Shown piece after piece: positions 19,522 to 29,111 of a stretch of DNA of 64,000 nucleotides; position 1 is the first letter of the stretch; every line of letters starts with the position of its first letter. The position numbers and the translations under genes are program-made. The notes below the pieces were generated by a model that made no database searches, was not told the origin of the DNA, and worked only from the letters and a program-made list of their open reading frames with translations. Origin of the DNA: an uncultured Pelagibacteraceae bacterium (GTDB taxonomy: Bacteria; Pseudomonadota; Alphaproteobacteria; Pelagibacterales; Pelagibacteraceae). The stretch covers positions 1 to 64,000 of the forward strand of contig CACBFE010000003.1 in the NCBI GenBank assembly GCA_902538445.1, written 5' to 3'.

Positions 19522-20523
19522 ATGTCTGATAAATTCAAAGCTATTATTATTGATAACCAAAACGAAAAATTTACAAGGGAAATTAAAGAAATAGATAAAA
19601 CCCAATTAAAAGATGGAAATGTGTTAGTCAAAGTTGACTACTCAAGCTTAAATTATAAAGATGCTCTGATTTTAAATGATGGAGGAAAAATTGTAAGAAA
19701 ATTTCCTTTTGTTCCGGGAATAGATTTTTCAGGAACAGTAGTAGAGAGCGAAGATAGTAAATTTACAAAAGATGATAATGTAATTCTTACAGGATTTAGA
19801 GTAGGAGAAGCATATTTTGGAGGGTTTTCTCAATACGCAAAAGTAGACTCAAATTTTTTAATCAAAATACCAAAAGAATTAGATGCGCAAAAAGCTATGA
19901 TGTTAGGTACTGCTGGCTTTACTGCTTTACTTTGCTCTTTTGCTGTAAAAGCAAAAGAAGAATTGTTATTAGGTGAAAAAGTTAAAGATGTTTTAGTTAC
20001 TGGTGCAACAGGAGGTGTTGGAAGTATTGCGGTAATGATTTTATCAAAAATGGGATACGATGTTCATGCTGTTACAGGTAAAAAAGATAAGAACGATTAT
20101 TTAAAAAATTTAGGTGCAAAAAATATTATCGACAGAAAAGAGTTTGAAGGCGAAAGCAAACTGTTAGAAAAAGGAGTGTGGGACGGTGTAGTTGATACTG
20201 TTGGCGGATCTGCTTTAACTAAAATATTTGCTCAAACAAAACCAGGTGGAATAGTAGCTGCTTGCGGAAATGCTGGAGGCATTAAAATTAATACAAATGT
20301 TATGCCATTTATTATAAGAGGAGTTAAACTGTGGGGAATTGATTCGTCAGGATCATCAATTAAACGAAGAGAATTTGTTTGGGGAGAAGTATCTAAGTTA
20401 ATAGATTTTTCAAAGGTAAAATCTTTCACTAAAGAGCTTTCATTTACTGAACTTTTAGAAACTTATCCTAAACTTCTTAAAGGAGAGTTTTTTGGAAGAG
20501 CTATAGTAAATCCAAATAAATAA
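19522..20523 (+). CDS. acuI: YhdH/AcuI family acrylyl-CoA reductase / quinone oxidoreductase
   Basis: VDYSSLNYKDAL, PGIDFSGTVVES, GTAGFTALLC, VTGATGGVGSIAV motifs. Confidence 0.85.
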   Translation: MSDKFKAIIIDNQNEKFTREIKEIDKTQLKDGNVLVKVDYSSLNYKDALILNDGGKIVRKFPFVPGIDFSGTVVESEDSKFTKDDNVILTGFRVGEAYFGGFSQYAKVDSNFLIKIPKELDAQKAMMLGTAGFTALLCSFAVKAKEELLLGEKVKDVLVTGATGGVGSIAVMILSKMGYDVHAVTGKKDKNDYLKNLGAKNIIDRKEFEGESKLLEKGVWDGVVDTVGGSALTKIFAQTKPGGIVAACGNAGGIKINTNVMPFIIRGVKLWGIDSSGSSIKRREFVWGEVSKLIDFSKVKSFTKELSFTELLETYPKLLKGEFFGRAIVNPNK

Positions 20524-20542
20524 CTTATAATTAACTTTATCT

Positions 20543-21433
20543 ATGGATTGGGATAAATTAAAAATATTTCATACTGTTGCTGAGGCCTCTAGTTTTACTA
20601 AAGCTTCAACTATTTTAAACTTAAGCCAATCCGCTATAAGCCGCCAAATTCAAGCATTAGAGAGCGATTTAAAAGTTCAACTTTTTGAAAGACATGCAAG
20701 AGGTTTAGTTTTGACTGAAAATGGTGAATATCTTTACAAATCAGCACATGAGATCATCTCAAAATTAAAAGATGTTGAATCTAATCTTAGCGGACACAAA
20801 GATAAACTTAATGGAAAACTTACTGTTACTACAGTAGTAAGTTTTGGTACGACCTGGCTTACACCTAGAATAAAAGAATTTATGGATTTACATCCAGATA
20901 TTGAAATTGAATTAATTTTTGATGATAAAGAACTTGATTTAAGCACACGACAAGCAGATGCAGCAATAAGAATGAGAAGGCCAAAACAATTAAATTTAAT
21001 TCAAAAAAAATTCGTTGATTTTAATTATCATATTTACGGTTCAAATGATTACCTGCAAAAAAATGGATATCCAAAAACTCTAAAAGATTTAGATAAACAC
21101 AAATTTATAACTTACGGGAAAGGAGCTCCATCTCCAGTTTATAATCCTGACTGGGTTTTAAAACATGGTGTTAAAGATGGAAAAAAAAGAAAATCGATCA
21201 TGAAAGTAAACAGCGTTTATGGATTATTATTAGCAGTACAAAGCGGAGTTGGTTTAGCCGCTTTACCAGACTACATCGCTCATAACGTAAATAATATAAC
21301 TAAAGTTTTACCTGAGGAAACAGGTAAACCTACAGAAACACATTTTGTATATCCCGCATCTTTAAAGAATAACGCTAGATTAATGGCTTTCAGAAACTTT
21401 ATATTTACAAAGGTAAACGAGTGGAAATTTTAA
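20543..21433 (+). CDS. LysR-family transcriptional regulator
   Basis: N-terminal HTH FHTVAEASSFTKASTILNLSQSAISRQIQALE. Confidence 0.95.
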   Translation: MDWDKLKIFHTVAEASSFTKASTILNLSQSAISRQIQALESDLKVQLFERHARGLVLTENGEYLYKSAHEIISKLKDVESNLSGHKDKLNGKLTVTTVVSFGTTWLTPRIKEFMDLHPDIEIELIFDDKELDLSTRQADAAIRMRRPKQLNLIQKKFVDFNYHIYGSNDYLQKNGYPKTLKDLDKHKFITYGKGAPSPVYNPDWVLKHGVKDGKKRKSIMKVNSVYGLLLAVQSGVGLAALPDYIAHNVNNITKVLPEETGKPTETHFVYPASLKNNARLMAFRNFIFTKVNEWKF

Positions 21434-22539
21434 TATCTTTTATAATCCCGTTTATAATTTTACTTACAATCGTTGTTTTTATACATGAATATGGACACTA
21501 TTATTTTGCTAAAAAATATGGTGTTGGTATTACTGATTTTTCTATTGGTTTTGGTAAAGAAATATTTGGTTTTAATGATAAATCAGGTACCAGATGGAAA
21601 TTTTGTGCAATACCCTTAGGTGGATATGTTAAATTTTTTGGTGATAGAAACGTCTTTAGCCAAGCAGAGCAAGAAGAACTTTTAAAAAAGTATGATGAGG
21701 AAGATCGAAAAAAGCTTTTTGTTGTAAAACCCCTTTACCAAAGATCTTTAATTGTTGCTGCTGGACCATTTGCAAACTTTTTACTAGCCATATTGATTTT
21801 TGCTTTTATTTATATGTTTGCAGGCAAAGATTTTACTCCTGCGCAAATACATGAAGTACAATCTGAAAGCCCTGCTTATGTTGCAGGAATTAAATCAGGT
21901 GATGTAATTAAATCGATTAACAATAGAGAAGTAAAAAGCATTATGGAGGTTTCTACTTTCATCAATGCTTCATCGTCAGAAACTATTGACATAGAAGTCT
22001 TAAGAAATGGTAATGAACTTACTTTACAGGTAAAGCCAAAGTTTATTGAAGGAAAAGACTCGCTTGGAAATCAAATAAATAAGAAGATTATTGGAATTAA
22101 AGTCGCACCTTTAAATGAAGAGATAAACAGGCAGAGATTAGGTCCTGCTACAGCATTATATTATGCTGTCAAAGAAACTTGGTTTGTTATTGAGGCATCA
22201 TGGGAATTTGTAATTTCTATGTTTAAAGGTACAGGGGACACCTCTCAATTAGGAGGCCCGATTAAAATTGCTAAAATAACTGGTCAGGTCGCTAAGTTTG
22301 GAGTTGTCGCTTTCCTAAGTATAATGGCTTATATTTCTATCAGTTTGGGATTTATAAATCTCTTACCAATTCCAATGCTAGATGGAGGACACTTGATGTT
22401 TTACGCTTTTGAGAAAATCTTAGGACGTCCTTTGACTCAAAGAACTCAAGAAGGTTTTTTTCGAATCGGGTTATTTTTGTTACTTTCACTAATGTTTTTC
22501 ACAACATTTAATGATCTCAAAGATTTAGGCTTATTTTAA
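21421..22539 (+). CDS. rseP: RseP-like RIP (site-2) zinc metalloprotease
   Basis: HEYGH (HExxH), GGYVKFFGD, PDZ region, LLPIPMLDGGHL. Confidence 0.92.
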   Translation: MEILISFIIPFIILLTIVVFIHEYGHYYFAKKYGVGITDFSIGFGKEIFGFNDKSGTRWKFCAIPLGGYVKFFGDRNVFSQAEQEELLKKYDEEDRKKLFVVKPLYQRSLIVAAGPFANFLLAILIFAFIYMFAGKDFTPAQIHEVQSESPAYVAGIKSGDVIKSINNREVKSIMEVSTFINASSSETIDIEVLRNGNELTLQVKPKFIEGKDSLGNQINKKIIGIKVAPLNEEINRQRLGPATALYYAVKETWFVIEASWEFVISMFKGTGDTSQLGGPIKIAKITGQVAKFGVVAFLSIMAYISISLGFINLLPIPMLDGGHLMFYAFEKILGRPLTQRTQEGFFRIGLFLLLSLMFFTTFNDLKDLGLF

Positions 22540-22554
22540 GCCATTTTTCTCTTC

Positions 22555-22651
22555 AAAAAAGTCAATAAAATCAACATTTATTTAAGATACAATATATAGT
22601 GTTGATATTTACGTGAAACACAAAAAAACATTGATTTTATTGGTTTTTTTT
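22555..22651. repeat. Long inverted repeat upstream of hup (12-bp perfect arms 22563-22574 / 22631-22642)
   Basis: CAATAAAATCAA … TTGATTTTATTG, extendable with A-tract/T-tract pairing. Confidence 0.7.
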
Positions 22652-22685
22652 GCAGATTATAAATTAACCAAAAAAGGGGCTTAAA

Positions 22686-22961
22686 ATGAATAAAAAACAA
22701 CTAGTAGCAAAAATATCGTCAACTTTGGGTCAAAGTAAAGCTGATGCTGAAAGAACTTTTGACTCAATAACGACTATTATTTTAGATGCTTTAAAAAATG
22801 ACGATACTGTGAAGATAGCTGGCTTTGGTACTTATAAAGTAGCAAAGAGAAAAGCTAGAGTAGGAAGAAATCCTAGAACAGGAGAGTCAATTCAAATTGC
22901 TGCATCACAAAAGGTAAAATTTTTACCTGCTAAAAGCTTAAAAGAAATGTTTAATCGATAA
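22686..22961 (+). CDS. hup: HU family DNA-binding protein
   Basis: GFGTYKVAKRKARVGRNPRTGESIQIAASQKVKF. Confidence 0.96.
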   Translation: MNKKQLVAKISSTLGQSKADAERTFDSITTIILDALKNDDTVKIAGFGTYKVAKRKARVGRNPRTGESIQIAASQKVKFLPAKSLKEMFNR

Positions 22962-22969
22962 CATTTATT

Positions 22970-23002
22970 TAGCCCTTATTTGATGATCTCAAATAAGGGC
23001 TA
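22970..23002 (+). terminator. Stem-loop terminator after hup
   Basis: TAGCCCTTATTTGA-tgatc-TCAAATAAGGGCTA, perfect 14-bp stem. Confidence 0.75.
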
Positions 23003-23097
23003 ACTACTTGCAAAAACTGCATAGCTCAAATTAACACAATTCAATTCTTTTTCATAAGTTAAAACCCTATAACGCACGCTAAACAAGGGAGTTAGTT

Positions 23098-24390
23098 ATG
23101 AAAAAATACTTAGGATACTTTCTAGCAGGTACAGCCATTTACTTTGGCTTTGCTGGTCTTGGATATGCTGAGACTACAGTGTCTGCAGAGGTACAATACA
23201 TTTTTAATACCCTATTATTTTTAATGTCAGGTTTCTTGGTCATGTGGATGGCCGCAGGTTTCGCAATGTTAGAGTCAGGATTAGTAACATCAAAATCTGT
23301 ATCAGCAATCTGTGCTAAAAACATAGGTTTATATTCAATCGCCGGAGTAATGTTCTGGTTGGTTGGTTACAATTTAGCTTACGGTATTCCAGAAGGCGGA
23401 TATATAGGCTCTTTCACACCATGGAGTGATAATTCATCATTAGAGACAGGATATTCTGATGGTTCTGATTGGTTCTTCCAAATGGTGTTCTGCGCTACTA
23501 CAATGTCAATCGTATCTGGTACGTTAGCTGAAAGAATTAAGATCTGGCCATTTTTCTTATTTGCCGCAATTTTAACTGGAATTATCTATCCAATTTCAAT
23601 GGGTTGGCAGTGGGGTGGAGGATGGTTATCGGTAGCTGGATTTTCAGACTTTGCTGGTTCAACATTAGTACATGCCGCCGGAGGAGCCGCAGCTCTTGCA
23701 GGTGCAATTGTATTAGGCGCTAGGAGTGGCAGATTCTCTGGAAAAGGCGAGGCTAAACCGATGGCACCATTTGCTGCATCATCAATTCCGTTAGCAACAT
23801 TAGGAGTGTTTATACTTTGGTTAGGTTGGTTCGGATTTAATGGTGGATCTCAGTTAGCTTCTGGAACACTAGAAGATGTTTCAGCAGTTGCTACAATTTA
23901 TATTAATACGAATTTAGCTGCAGGTGGTGGTGTATTAGCCGCCGCAACAGTATCAAGAGTTATTGGTGGAAAAACTGACGTAGTAATGATGCTAAACGGC
24001 GCAATCGCTGGATTAGTAGGTATTACAGCAGAGCCATTAACACCAAGTCCGTTAGCTGCAATCTTCATTGGAGCAATAGCAGGAGTTTTAATGTACTTCT
24101 CAACAAAACTATTGTTCAAAATGAAAATTGACGACGTAGTTGGAGCCATCCCAGCACACTTAGTAGCTGGAGTATGGGGTACATTAGCAGTGCCATTAAC
24201 AAATGGAGATGTTACCTTCGGAGCACAATTCTTAGGAACTATCTCAGTTGTGGTATTCGTATTCATAGTCTCGTTTATTGTTTTCCAAATTATCAAAAGT
24301 ACAATTGGATTAAGAATAAGCAAGGAAGCTGAAAGACTAGGAACTGACAAAGCAGAGGTTGGTGTAATAGCTTACGGTATCAGAGACTAA
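23098..24390 (+). CDS. amt: Ammonium transporter (first of tandem pair)
   Basis: FLVMWMAAGFAMLESGLVTSKSV; HAAGGAAALAGAIVLGAR. Confidence 0.97.
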   Translation: MKKYLGYFLAGTAIYFGFAGLGYAETTVSAEVQYIFNTLLFLMSGFLVMWMAAGFAMLESGLVTSKSVSAICAKNIGLYSIAGVMFWLVGYNLAYGIPEGGYIGSFTPWSDNSSLETGYSDGSDWFFQMVFCATTMSIVSGTLAERIKIWPFFLFAAILTGIIYPISMGWQWGGGWLSVAGFSDFAGSTLVHAAGGAAALAGAIVLGARSGRFSGKGEAKPMAPFAASSIPLATLGVFILWLGWFGFNGGSQLASGTLEDVSAVATIYINTNLAAGGGVLAAATVSRVIGGKTDVVMMLNGAIAGLVGITAEPLTPSPLAAIFIGAIAGVLMYFSTKLLFKMKIDDVVGAIPAHLVAGVWGTLAVPLTNGDVTFGAQFLGTISVVVFVFIVSFIVFQIIKSTIGLRISKEAERLGTDKAEVGVIAYGIRD

Positions 24391-24424
24391 TCAAAGTTCC
24401 CTCCCTCGTTAGTTGGGAAAAATT

Positions 24425-24460
24425 ATAAGGCCTGGTTCGGATCCCCCGTCCAGGCCTTAT
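24425..24460 (+). terminator. Stem-loop terminator between the amt genes
   Basis: ATAAGGCCTGG-N14-CCAGGCCTTAT perfect 11-bp stem followed by TTATTTTA. Confidence 0.8.
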
Positions 24461-24544
24461 TTATTTTACAAAGCTCGTATGCATTAAATTCATGCTTCAA
24501 AACTTTAAAATTTGATATCTAGTTTTCAAAAATAAGGGGGAAAC

Positions 24545-25834
24545 ATGAAAAAAATAACTTTCATTTTATTAGGTTGTATTTCTGCTCTAATGATTAGCTC
24601 TCAAAGCTTCGCAGAAACTACAATGTCTCAAGAGGGACAATATATTTTTAACTCATTAGGCTTTTATTTAGGTGGAGTACTAGTTGCTTTCATGGCTGCA
24701 GGTTTTTGTATGCTTGAGAGTGGTTTAGTGACTACAAAGAGTGTATCGACAATTGCCGCGAAAAATATAGGTAAATTCGCTATATGTTCACTCGTATTCT
24801 TCTTAGTAGGTTATAATTTAGCCTACGGAGTGCCTGAGGGTGGTTACGTAGGATCATTTACAATATGGACAGACTCATCTGATGCTGAAACAGGTTATTC
24901 AGGTTATTCAGACTGGTTCTTTCAAACAATGTTTGTTTGCGCAACCGCTTCAATCGTGTCAGGAGCAGTAGCTGAAAGAATTAAGATCTGGCCATTCTTT
25001 ATTTTCGCAGCAATTATGGCTGGAATTATTTACCCGATTTCAATGGGTTGGCAATGGGGCGGAGGCTGGTTATCTAGCGGCGGATTCTCAGATTTTGCTG
25101 GATCAACTTTAGTTCACGGATGTGGTGGAGCAGCTGCACTTGCTGGGGTAATAGTTTTAGGCGCACGAGAAGGAAGATTTGGTAGAAGAGGAGAAAAGAG
25201 GTCTATGCAACCGTTTGCAGCCTCAAGTATTCCATTGGTGACTTTAGGCACATTTTTACTTTGGTTTGGCTGGTTTGGATTTAATGGTTTTAGTCAACTA
25301 GCCATGGGTACATTTGACGATGTCAACGCAATTTCTAAAATTGCAGTTAATACTCATTTAGCAGGCGCAGCTGGAACATTTACTGGTGCAGCACTGACAA
25401 GATTAATTGGAGGCAAAACTGATATTGTTATGATGTTAAATGGGGCATTGGCAGGACTTGTAGCCATTACTGCTGAACCTTTAACACCGGGACCAATCAC
25501 TGCAATGATCATAGGATCTGTTGGAGCAATCATTATGTATTTTGGTACAAAAATGTTAGAGAGCTATGGTTTAGATGACGTAGTTGGTGCAATTCCAGTG
25601 CACATGTTTGCTGGAATTTTTGGAACATTGGTAGTTCCATTAACTAATCCAGAGACATCTTTTGGCACACAATTCATTGGAACTGTCTCAGTTTGTATCT
25701 TTAGCTTTGTTTTATCTTGGGCTACATTTACTGCTCTTAAATCAACTATTGGATTACGAATTAGTAAAGCAGCTGAGAAATTAGGAACTGACAAAGCAGA
25801 AGTAGGAGTAACCGCGTATTCAATAAGGGACTAG
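24545..25834 (+). CDS. amt: Ammonium transporter (second of tandem pair)
   Basis: Paralogue of preceding gene; same motifs; identical C-terminal RLGTDKAEVG-type ending. Confidence 0.97.
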   Translation: MKKITFILLGCISALMISSQSFAETTMSQEGQYIFNSLGFYLGGVLVAFMAAGFCMLESGLVTTKSVSTIAAKNIGKFAICSLVFFLVGYNLAYGVPEGGYVGSFTIWTDSSDAETGYSGYSDWFFQTMFVCATASIVSGAVAERIKIWPFFIFAAIMAGIIYPISMGWQWGGGWLSSGGFSDFAGSTLVHGCGGAAALAGVIVLGAREGRFGRRGEKRSMQPFAASSIPLVTLGTFLLWFGWFGFNGFSQLAMGTFDDVNAISKIAVNTHLAGAAGTFTGAALTRLIGGKTDIVMMLNGALAGLVAITAEPLTPGPITAMIIGSVGAIIMYFGTKMLESYGLDDVVGAIPVHMFAGIFGTLVVPLTNPETSFGTQFIGTVSVCIFSFVLSWATFTALKSTIGLRISKAAEKLGTDKAEVGVTAYSIRD

Positions 25835-25851
25835 TTTTTTGAATTAATCAC

Positions 25852-25879
25852 TAAAAGGCCCGAATTAAAGGGCCTTTTA
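25852..25879 (+). terminator. Stem-loop terminator after second amt
   Basis: TAAAAGGCCC-gaattaaa-GGGCCTTTTA. Confidence 0.78.
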
Positions 25880-25880
25880 A

Positions 25881-26909
25881 CTATTTTTCACTTTCGTTCC
25901 AAATCTTATGCCAGTCTAAATTTGGAGATAAACCAAATATAGAGTTAACATTTGTACAATGCATAGCTAAAGATGGTATTGGAGAAATACATATTTCCTT
26001 CTCAAAAATTTTATGTAGAGGGGTTTCAAATGGAGCATGTTCATTTTTACTCATTAAAAGTAAATCATCCCAGTATTTATTGACTAATATTTTACTAGTT
26101 AAGAATGTAAGTAAAGATTCATTTACAGTTCTCCAATGATATTTGTTTCCTAAAAATATGTTTGAATTTTCTAATTTTTTGTAAAGATAAGGGTAGTCAA
26201 TGGGGCAGATAAATAACTCTCTTTTGAGTTCAGAGGAAAGTTTTTCATATGAACTTAACATCTCAAAAATACTCTCCTTTTTATGAATATAATCGTCTTC
26301 AACAAAATAAACTAAATCTTTACATTTTTCTTTAGCTACAAAAAATGATGTTTGTATGCTAGCCATTGTAGCTTTCATATTTTTTTCAATTATTTGATTG
26401 TTTTTATTTAAAGTTTTGATTTGATCAAATCGGTTTAATTCTACATTAATTATTTCAAATGAAATACCAGCTTCACCTAATTTTTTTTTAATTATTTCTA
26501 AGTCATCCTTTTTCGAATTACAATCGACAATAAATATTTTAAATTGAATTTTTTTAAATAAATCTTTTTTAAACTTTATACTATTTATTAAAGAATTAAT
26601 TGTTCGAAAAGTATATTCAGATTTTTCCTTTTCAAATATTCTATCTTTACTTTGAGTAACTAAATTTACAGATGTGCAAGTTTTTATAATTATATCTAAT
26701 GATTTTATATCTCTTGTGATCGTTGTTTTGCCTAAAGGAATATTAATACTAGTTTTTCCTAAAATAGAGAGATTATCATTAGCTAATTTTTTTGAAGTTG
26801 GTATAAATAAACTTGACTGATCAATAATTTCAAAACCCAAAATTCTACAAAATTTAATAAATATTTTTTTAAAAAAACTTGGTTTTTTAATAGTTCTAAT
26901 TTGTTTCAT
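25881..26909 (-). CDS. Glycosyltransferase-like protein
   Basis: GT-A-like region DLVYFVEDDYIHKKESIFEML. Confidence 0.6.
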   Translation of the reverse strand: MKQIRTIKKPSFFKKIFIKFCRILGFEIIDQSSLFIPTSKKLANDNLSILGKTSINIPLGKTTITRDIKSLDIIIKTCTSVNLVTQSKDRIFEKEKSEYTFRTINSLINSIKFKKDLFKKIQFKIFIVDCNSKKDDLEIIKKKLGEAGISFEIINVELNRFDQIKTLNKNNQIIEKNMKATMASIQTSFFVAKEKCKDLVYFVEDDYIHKKESIFEMLSSYEKLSSELKRELFICPIDYPYLYKKLENSNIFLGNKYHWRTVNESLLTFLTSKILVNKYWDDLLLMSKNEHAPFETPLHKIFEKEICISPIPSLAMHCTNVNSIFGLSPNLDWHKIWNESEK

Positions 26910-26947
26910 CGTTTAAAATTATATATATTAGTTTATAATCTACTTCT

Positions 26948-27346
26948 ATGAACATTAAATCATCACAAGTTTTAGTCGAAGAAGCTAAGAAAAGCATAGA
27001 AACATTGAGTTCAGATGAAGTCAAATTACTTTATGAAAATAAAGAGATTACTTTAATAGATGTAAGGGATATTAGAGAACTATGGAAAGAGGGTACAATC
27101 GAAAATTCTAAACATATACCAAGAGGCATGCTAGAGTTTTGGCTTGATCCAGAAAGCCCATACTATCAGAGTAATAAAATTGAAGATATTAAAAAAATGG
27201 TTTTATTCTGTGCACTCGGATTACGCTCAGCTCTAGCAACTAAATCTCTTGTAGATATGGGTTACAAAAATATTGCTCATGTAGAAGGTGGATTTGATGC
27301 TCTAAAAAAAAGTGGGTTTAAAATAGTTACTAAAGAGAAGAAATAA
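26948..27346 (+). CDS. Rhodanese-like domain protein
   Basis: LIDVRDIRELWKEGTIENSKHIPRG; active site VLFCALGLRS. Confidence 0.92.
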   Translation: MNIKSSQVLVEEAKKSIETLSSDEVKLLYENKEITLIDVRDIRELWKEGTIENSKHIPRGMLEFWLDPESPYYQSNKIEDIKKMVLFCALGLRSALATKSLVDMGYKNIAHVEGGFDALKKSGFKIVTKEKK

Positions 27347-27347
27347 A

Positions 27348-27956
27348 TTATTTACTAGCTTCATTTAAAACAAATTCAATTCTATCCTGGCCCCAGAAAA
27401 TTTTATCGTTTGCAACAAATGTTGGAGCTCCAAAAATGCCTTTTGCATACGCATCACTTGTTTTTTTTCTTAGGCTATCTTTTATTAATGACGAAGCTAT
27501 TCTCAACAAAAATGTTTTTGGATTGATATTCAAATTTTTCAATACTTTTTGTATTACATTATCATCATTCATATTTAATCCATCTTGCCAAATTGTATTA
27601 AAAATGCTGTCTATATAATTGCTCTTTATATTGTCTTCTTCTGCCACCAACACTCCACGCATCAAATTTAAACTACGGATTGGAAAATAAGAGTTAAACT
27701 TAAATCTTATATCGTTTTTTTCAGCAATTAATTTACAGTCTCTTATCATGTGTTTAGCTTTTGCTGGAATAAAAGCAGGTGCTTTTATTCCGTGTAAGTT
27801 ATGCAATCCGCCAAGTAGAACAGGATTATATCTTATTTTAATCCCCTCTTTATTTTCTATTTTTTTTAGTTGCTTGTGAGCAAGAAAAGAATATGGACTT
27901 ACGAAATCAAAATAAAAATCAAAAGGCTTAATCATCAAAGCTAACTTTTTTAGCAA
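27348..27956 (-). CDS. 2-hydroxychromene-2-carboxylate isomerase (DsbA/GST-kappa fold)
   Basis: FDFYFDFVSPYSFLAHKQL; GIFGAPTFVANDKIFWGQDRIEFV. Confidence 0.92.
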   Translation of the reverse strand: MLKKLALMIKPFDFYFDFVSPYSFLAHKQLKKIENKEGIKIRYNPVLLGGLHNLHGIKAPAFIPAKAKHMIRDCKLIAEKNDIRFKFNSYFPIRSLNLMRGVLVAEEDNIKSNYIDSIFNTIWQDGLNMNDDNVIQKVLKNLNINPKTFLLRIASSLIKDSLRKKTSDAYAKGIFGAPTFVANDKIFWGQDRIEFVLNEASK

Positions 27957-28398
27957 AGAAAATTCTAATAAACCAATAAAAAACTAATCCTATTGGGCCA
28001 GTAAAATAAGTTAAAATTAGAGAAGGAATAATGATGATTTTTGGAATAAAAAATTTTCTGCTATCTCTTACAATCCATGCTCCAGCAAATAAACTTATGG
28101 ATAAAAAATGAAGCCAAAAAACTAATAATAAAACCTCATTAGCAAAAATCGAATATAATCCGTCTAAGCCACTATATAATTCAAAGCTATCAAATATATT
28201 ACCTTCTAAGTATAAAGAATAAGCTAAATATGAGTAACCAATAGCTAAAAGAATTGGGGCAATTATAGATTGTGTAAGAAAACTTGTTATTTTATTGTGT
28301 GGGAAAAAAATTAATAAAAGCCAAAATGGAATAACACCCCAATTAGCAATTAAATAAATATTTTCGGAAGTTAAGTTAAATAATAAATTATTTATCAT
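27928..28398 (-). CDS. ABA4-like family membrane protein (DUF4281)
   Basis: NWGVIPFWLLLIFFPHNKITSFL…; …DGLYSIFANEVLLLVFWLHFLSISLFAGAWIVRD. Confidence 0.8.
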   Translation of the reverse strand: MINNLLFNLTSENIYLIANWGVIPFWLLLIFFPHNKITSFLTQSIIAPILLAIGYSYLAYSLYLEGNIFDSFELYSGLDGLYSIFANEVLLLVFWLHFLSISLFAGAWIVRDSRKFFIPKIIIIPSLILTYFTGPIGLVFYWFIRIFFAKKVSFDD

Positions 28399-28424
28399 GA
28401 AAAATAATATAGTATATTAGTTAA

Positions 28425-28985
28425 ATGAATCCCACAGCTAATAAAAGTGATTTTAAAGATTTAACTACAAATCTTAGAGACTTAGCATATTCTTATTTAG
28501 AAAAATATAGTCCATCCAAACAACAGTTGAAGGTATATTTATTAAAAAAATATTTAACCAAAATTAAAGGATCAAAATCAAAAAAAGAAGTTACTGCTAT
28601 AATTGATGAAATAGTATTACATCTCGAAAAAAATAAAATACTTAACGATGAGATGTACTCTGATTCGAAGGCAAGAATGTATTTAAGAAGAGGCTATTCT
28701 TTAAATAAAATTAACCAAACTTTAAGAAACAAAGGCGTAGATAACAAATTTATTACACAAAGTATAAATAAGATCAAAGAAGATCAAATTGAACCAGACT
28801 TTGTTTCTGCGGTAAAATTATGCAGAAGAAGGAGAATAGGCCCACTTAGACCAGATGCTAATCGAGAAATATTCTATAAAAAGGATATGGGTATTTTAGC
28901 TAGAGGCGGGTTTAGTTTTGAATTATCAAAAAGAGTTTTAGATTTAGAAAAAGGTGAATTTCTTAAATTAATCAAGATTATCTGA
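28425..28985 (+). CDS. recX: RecX-like regulatory protein
   Basis: AYSYLEKYSPSKQQLKVYLLKKYL; YLRRGYSLNKINQTLRNKGV. Confidence 0.8.
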   Translation: MNPTANKSDFKDLTTNLRDLAYSYLEKYSPSKQQLKVYLLKKYLTKIKGSKSKKEVTAIIDEIVLHLEKNKILNDEMYSDSKARMYLRRGYSLNKINQTLRNKGVDNKFITQSINKIKEDQIEPDFVSAVKLCRRRRIGPLRPDANREIFYKKDMGILARGGFSFELSKRVLDLEKGEFLKLIKII

Positions 28986-29111
28986 TCTATTCTTTTTTTC
29001 CTCTTCAATTAAAATATCAAGTTTTCTTTTAAGGGCATTACGAACTAAAATAAAAAATAAAACACCAAAAAAAGTCACCGATAAAACAATAATTGTAATA
29101 GTTTTAAACAT
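28968..29111 (-). CDS. Small single-TM protein, 47 aa, not in ORF track
   Basis: Translated by hand: MFKTITIIVLSVTFFGVLFFILVRNALKRKLDILIEEEKKNRSDNLD*. Confidence 0.55.
   Translation of the reverse strand: MFKTITIIVLSVTFFGVLFFILVRNALKRKLDILIEEEKKNRSDNLD

Noticed and set aside
23898-24350. 150-aa minus-strand ORF antisense to amt
   Set aside because: Fully opposite a clear Amt gene; low-complexity composition; typical shadow ORF.
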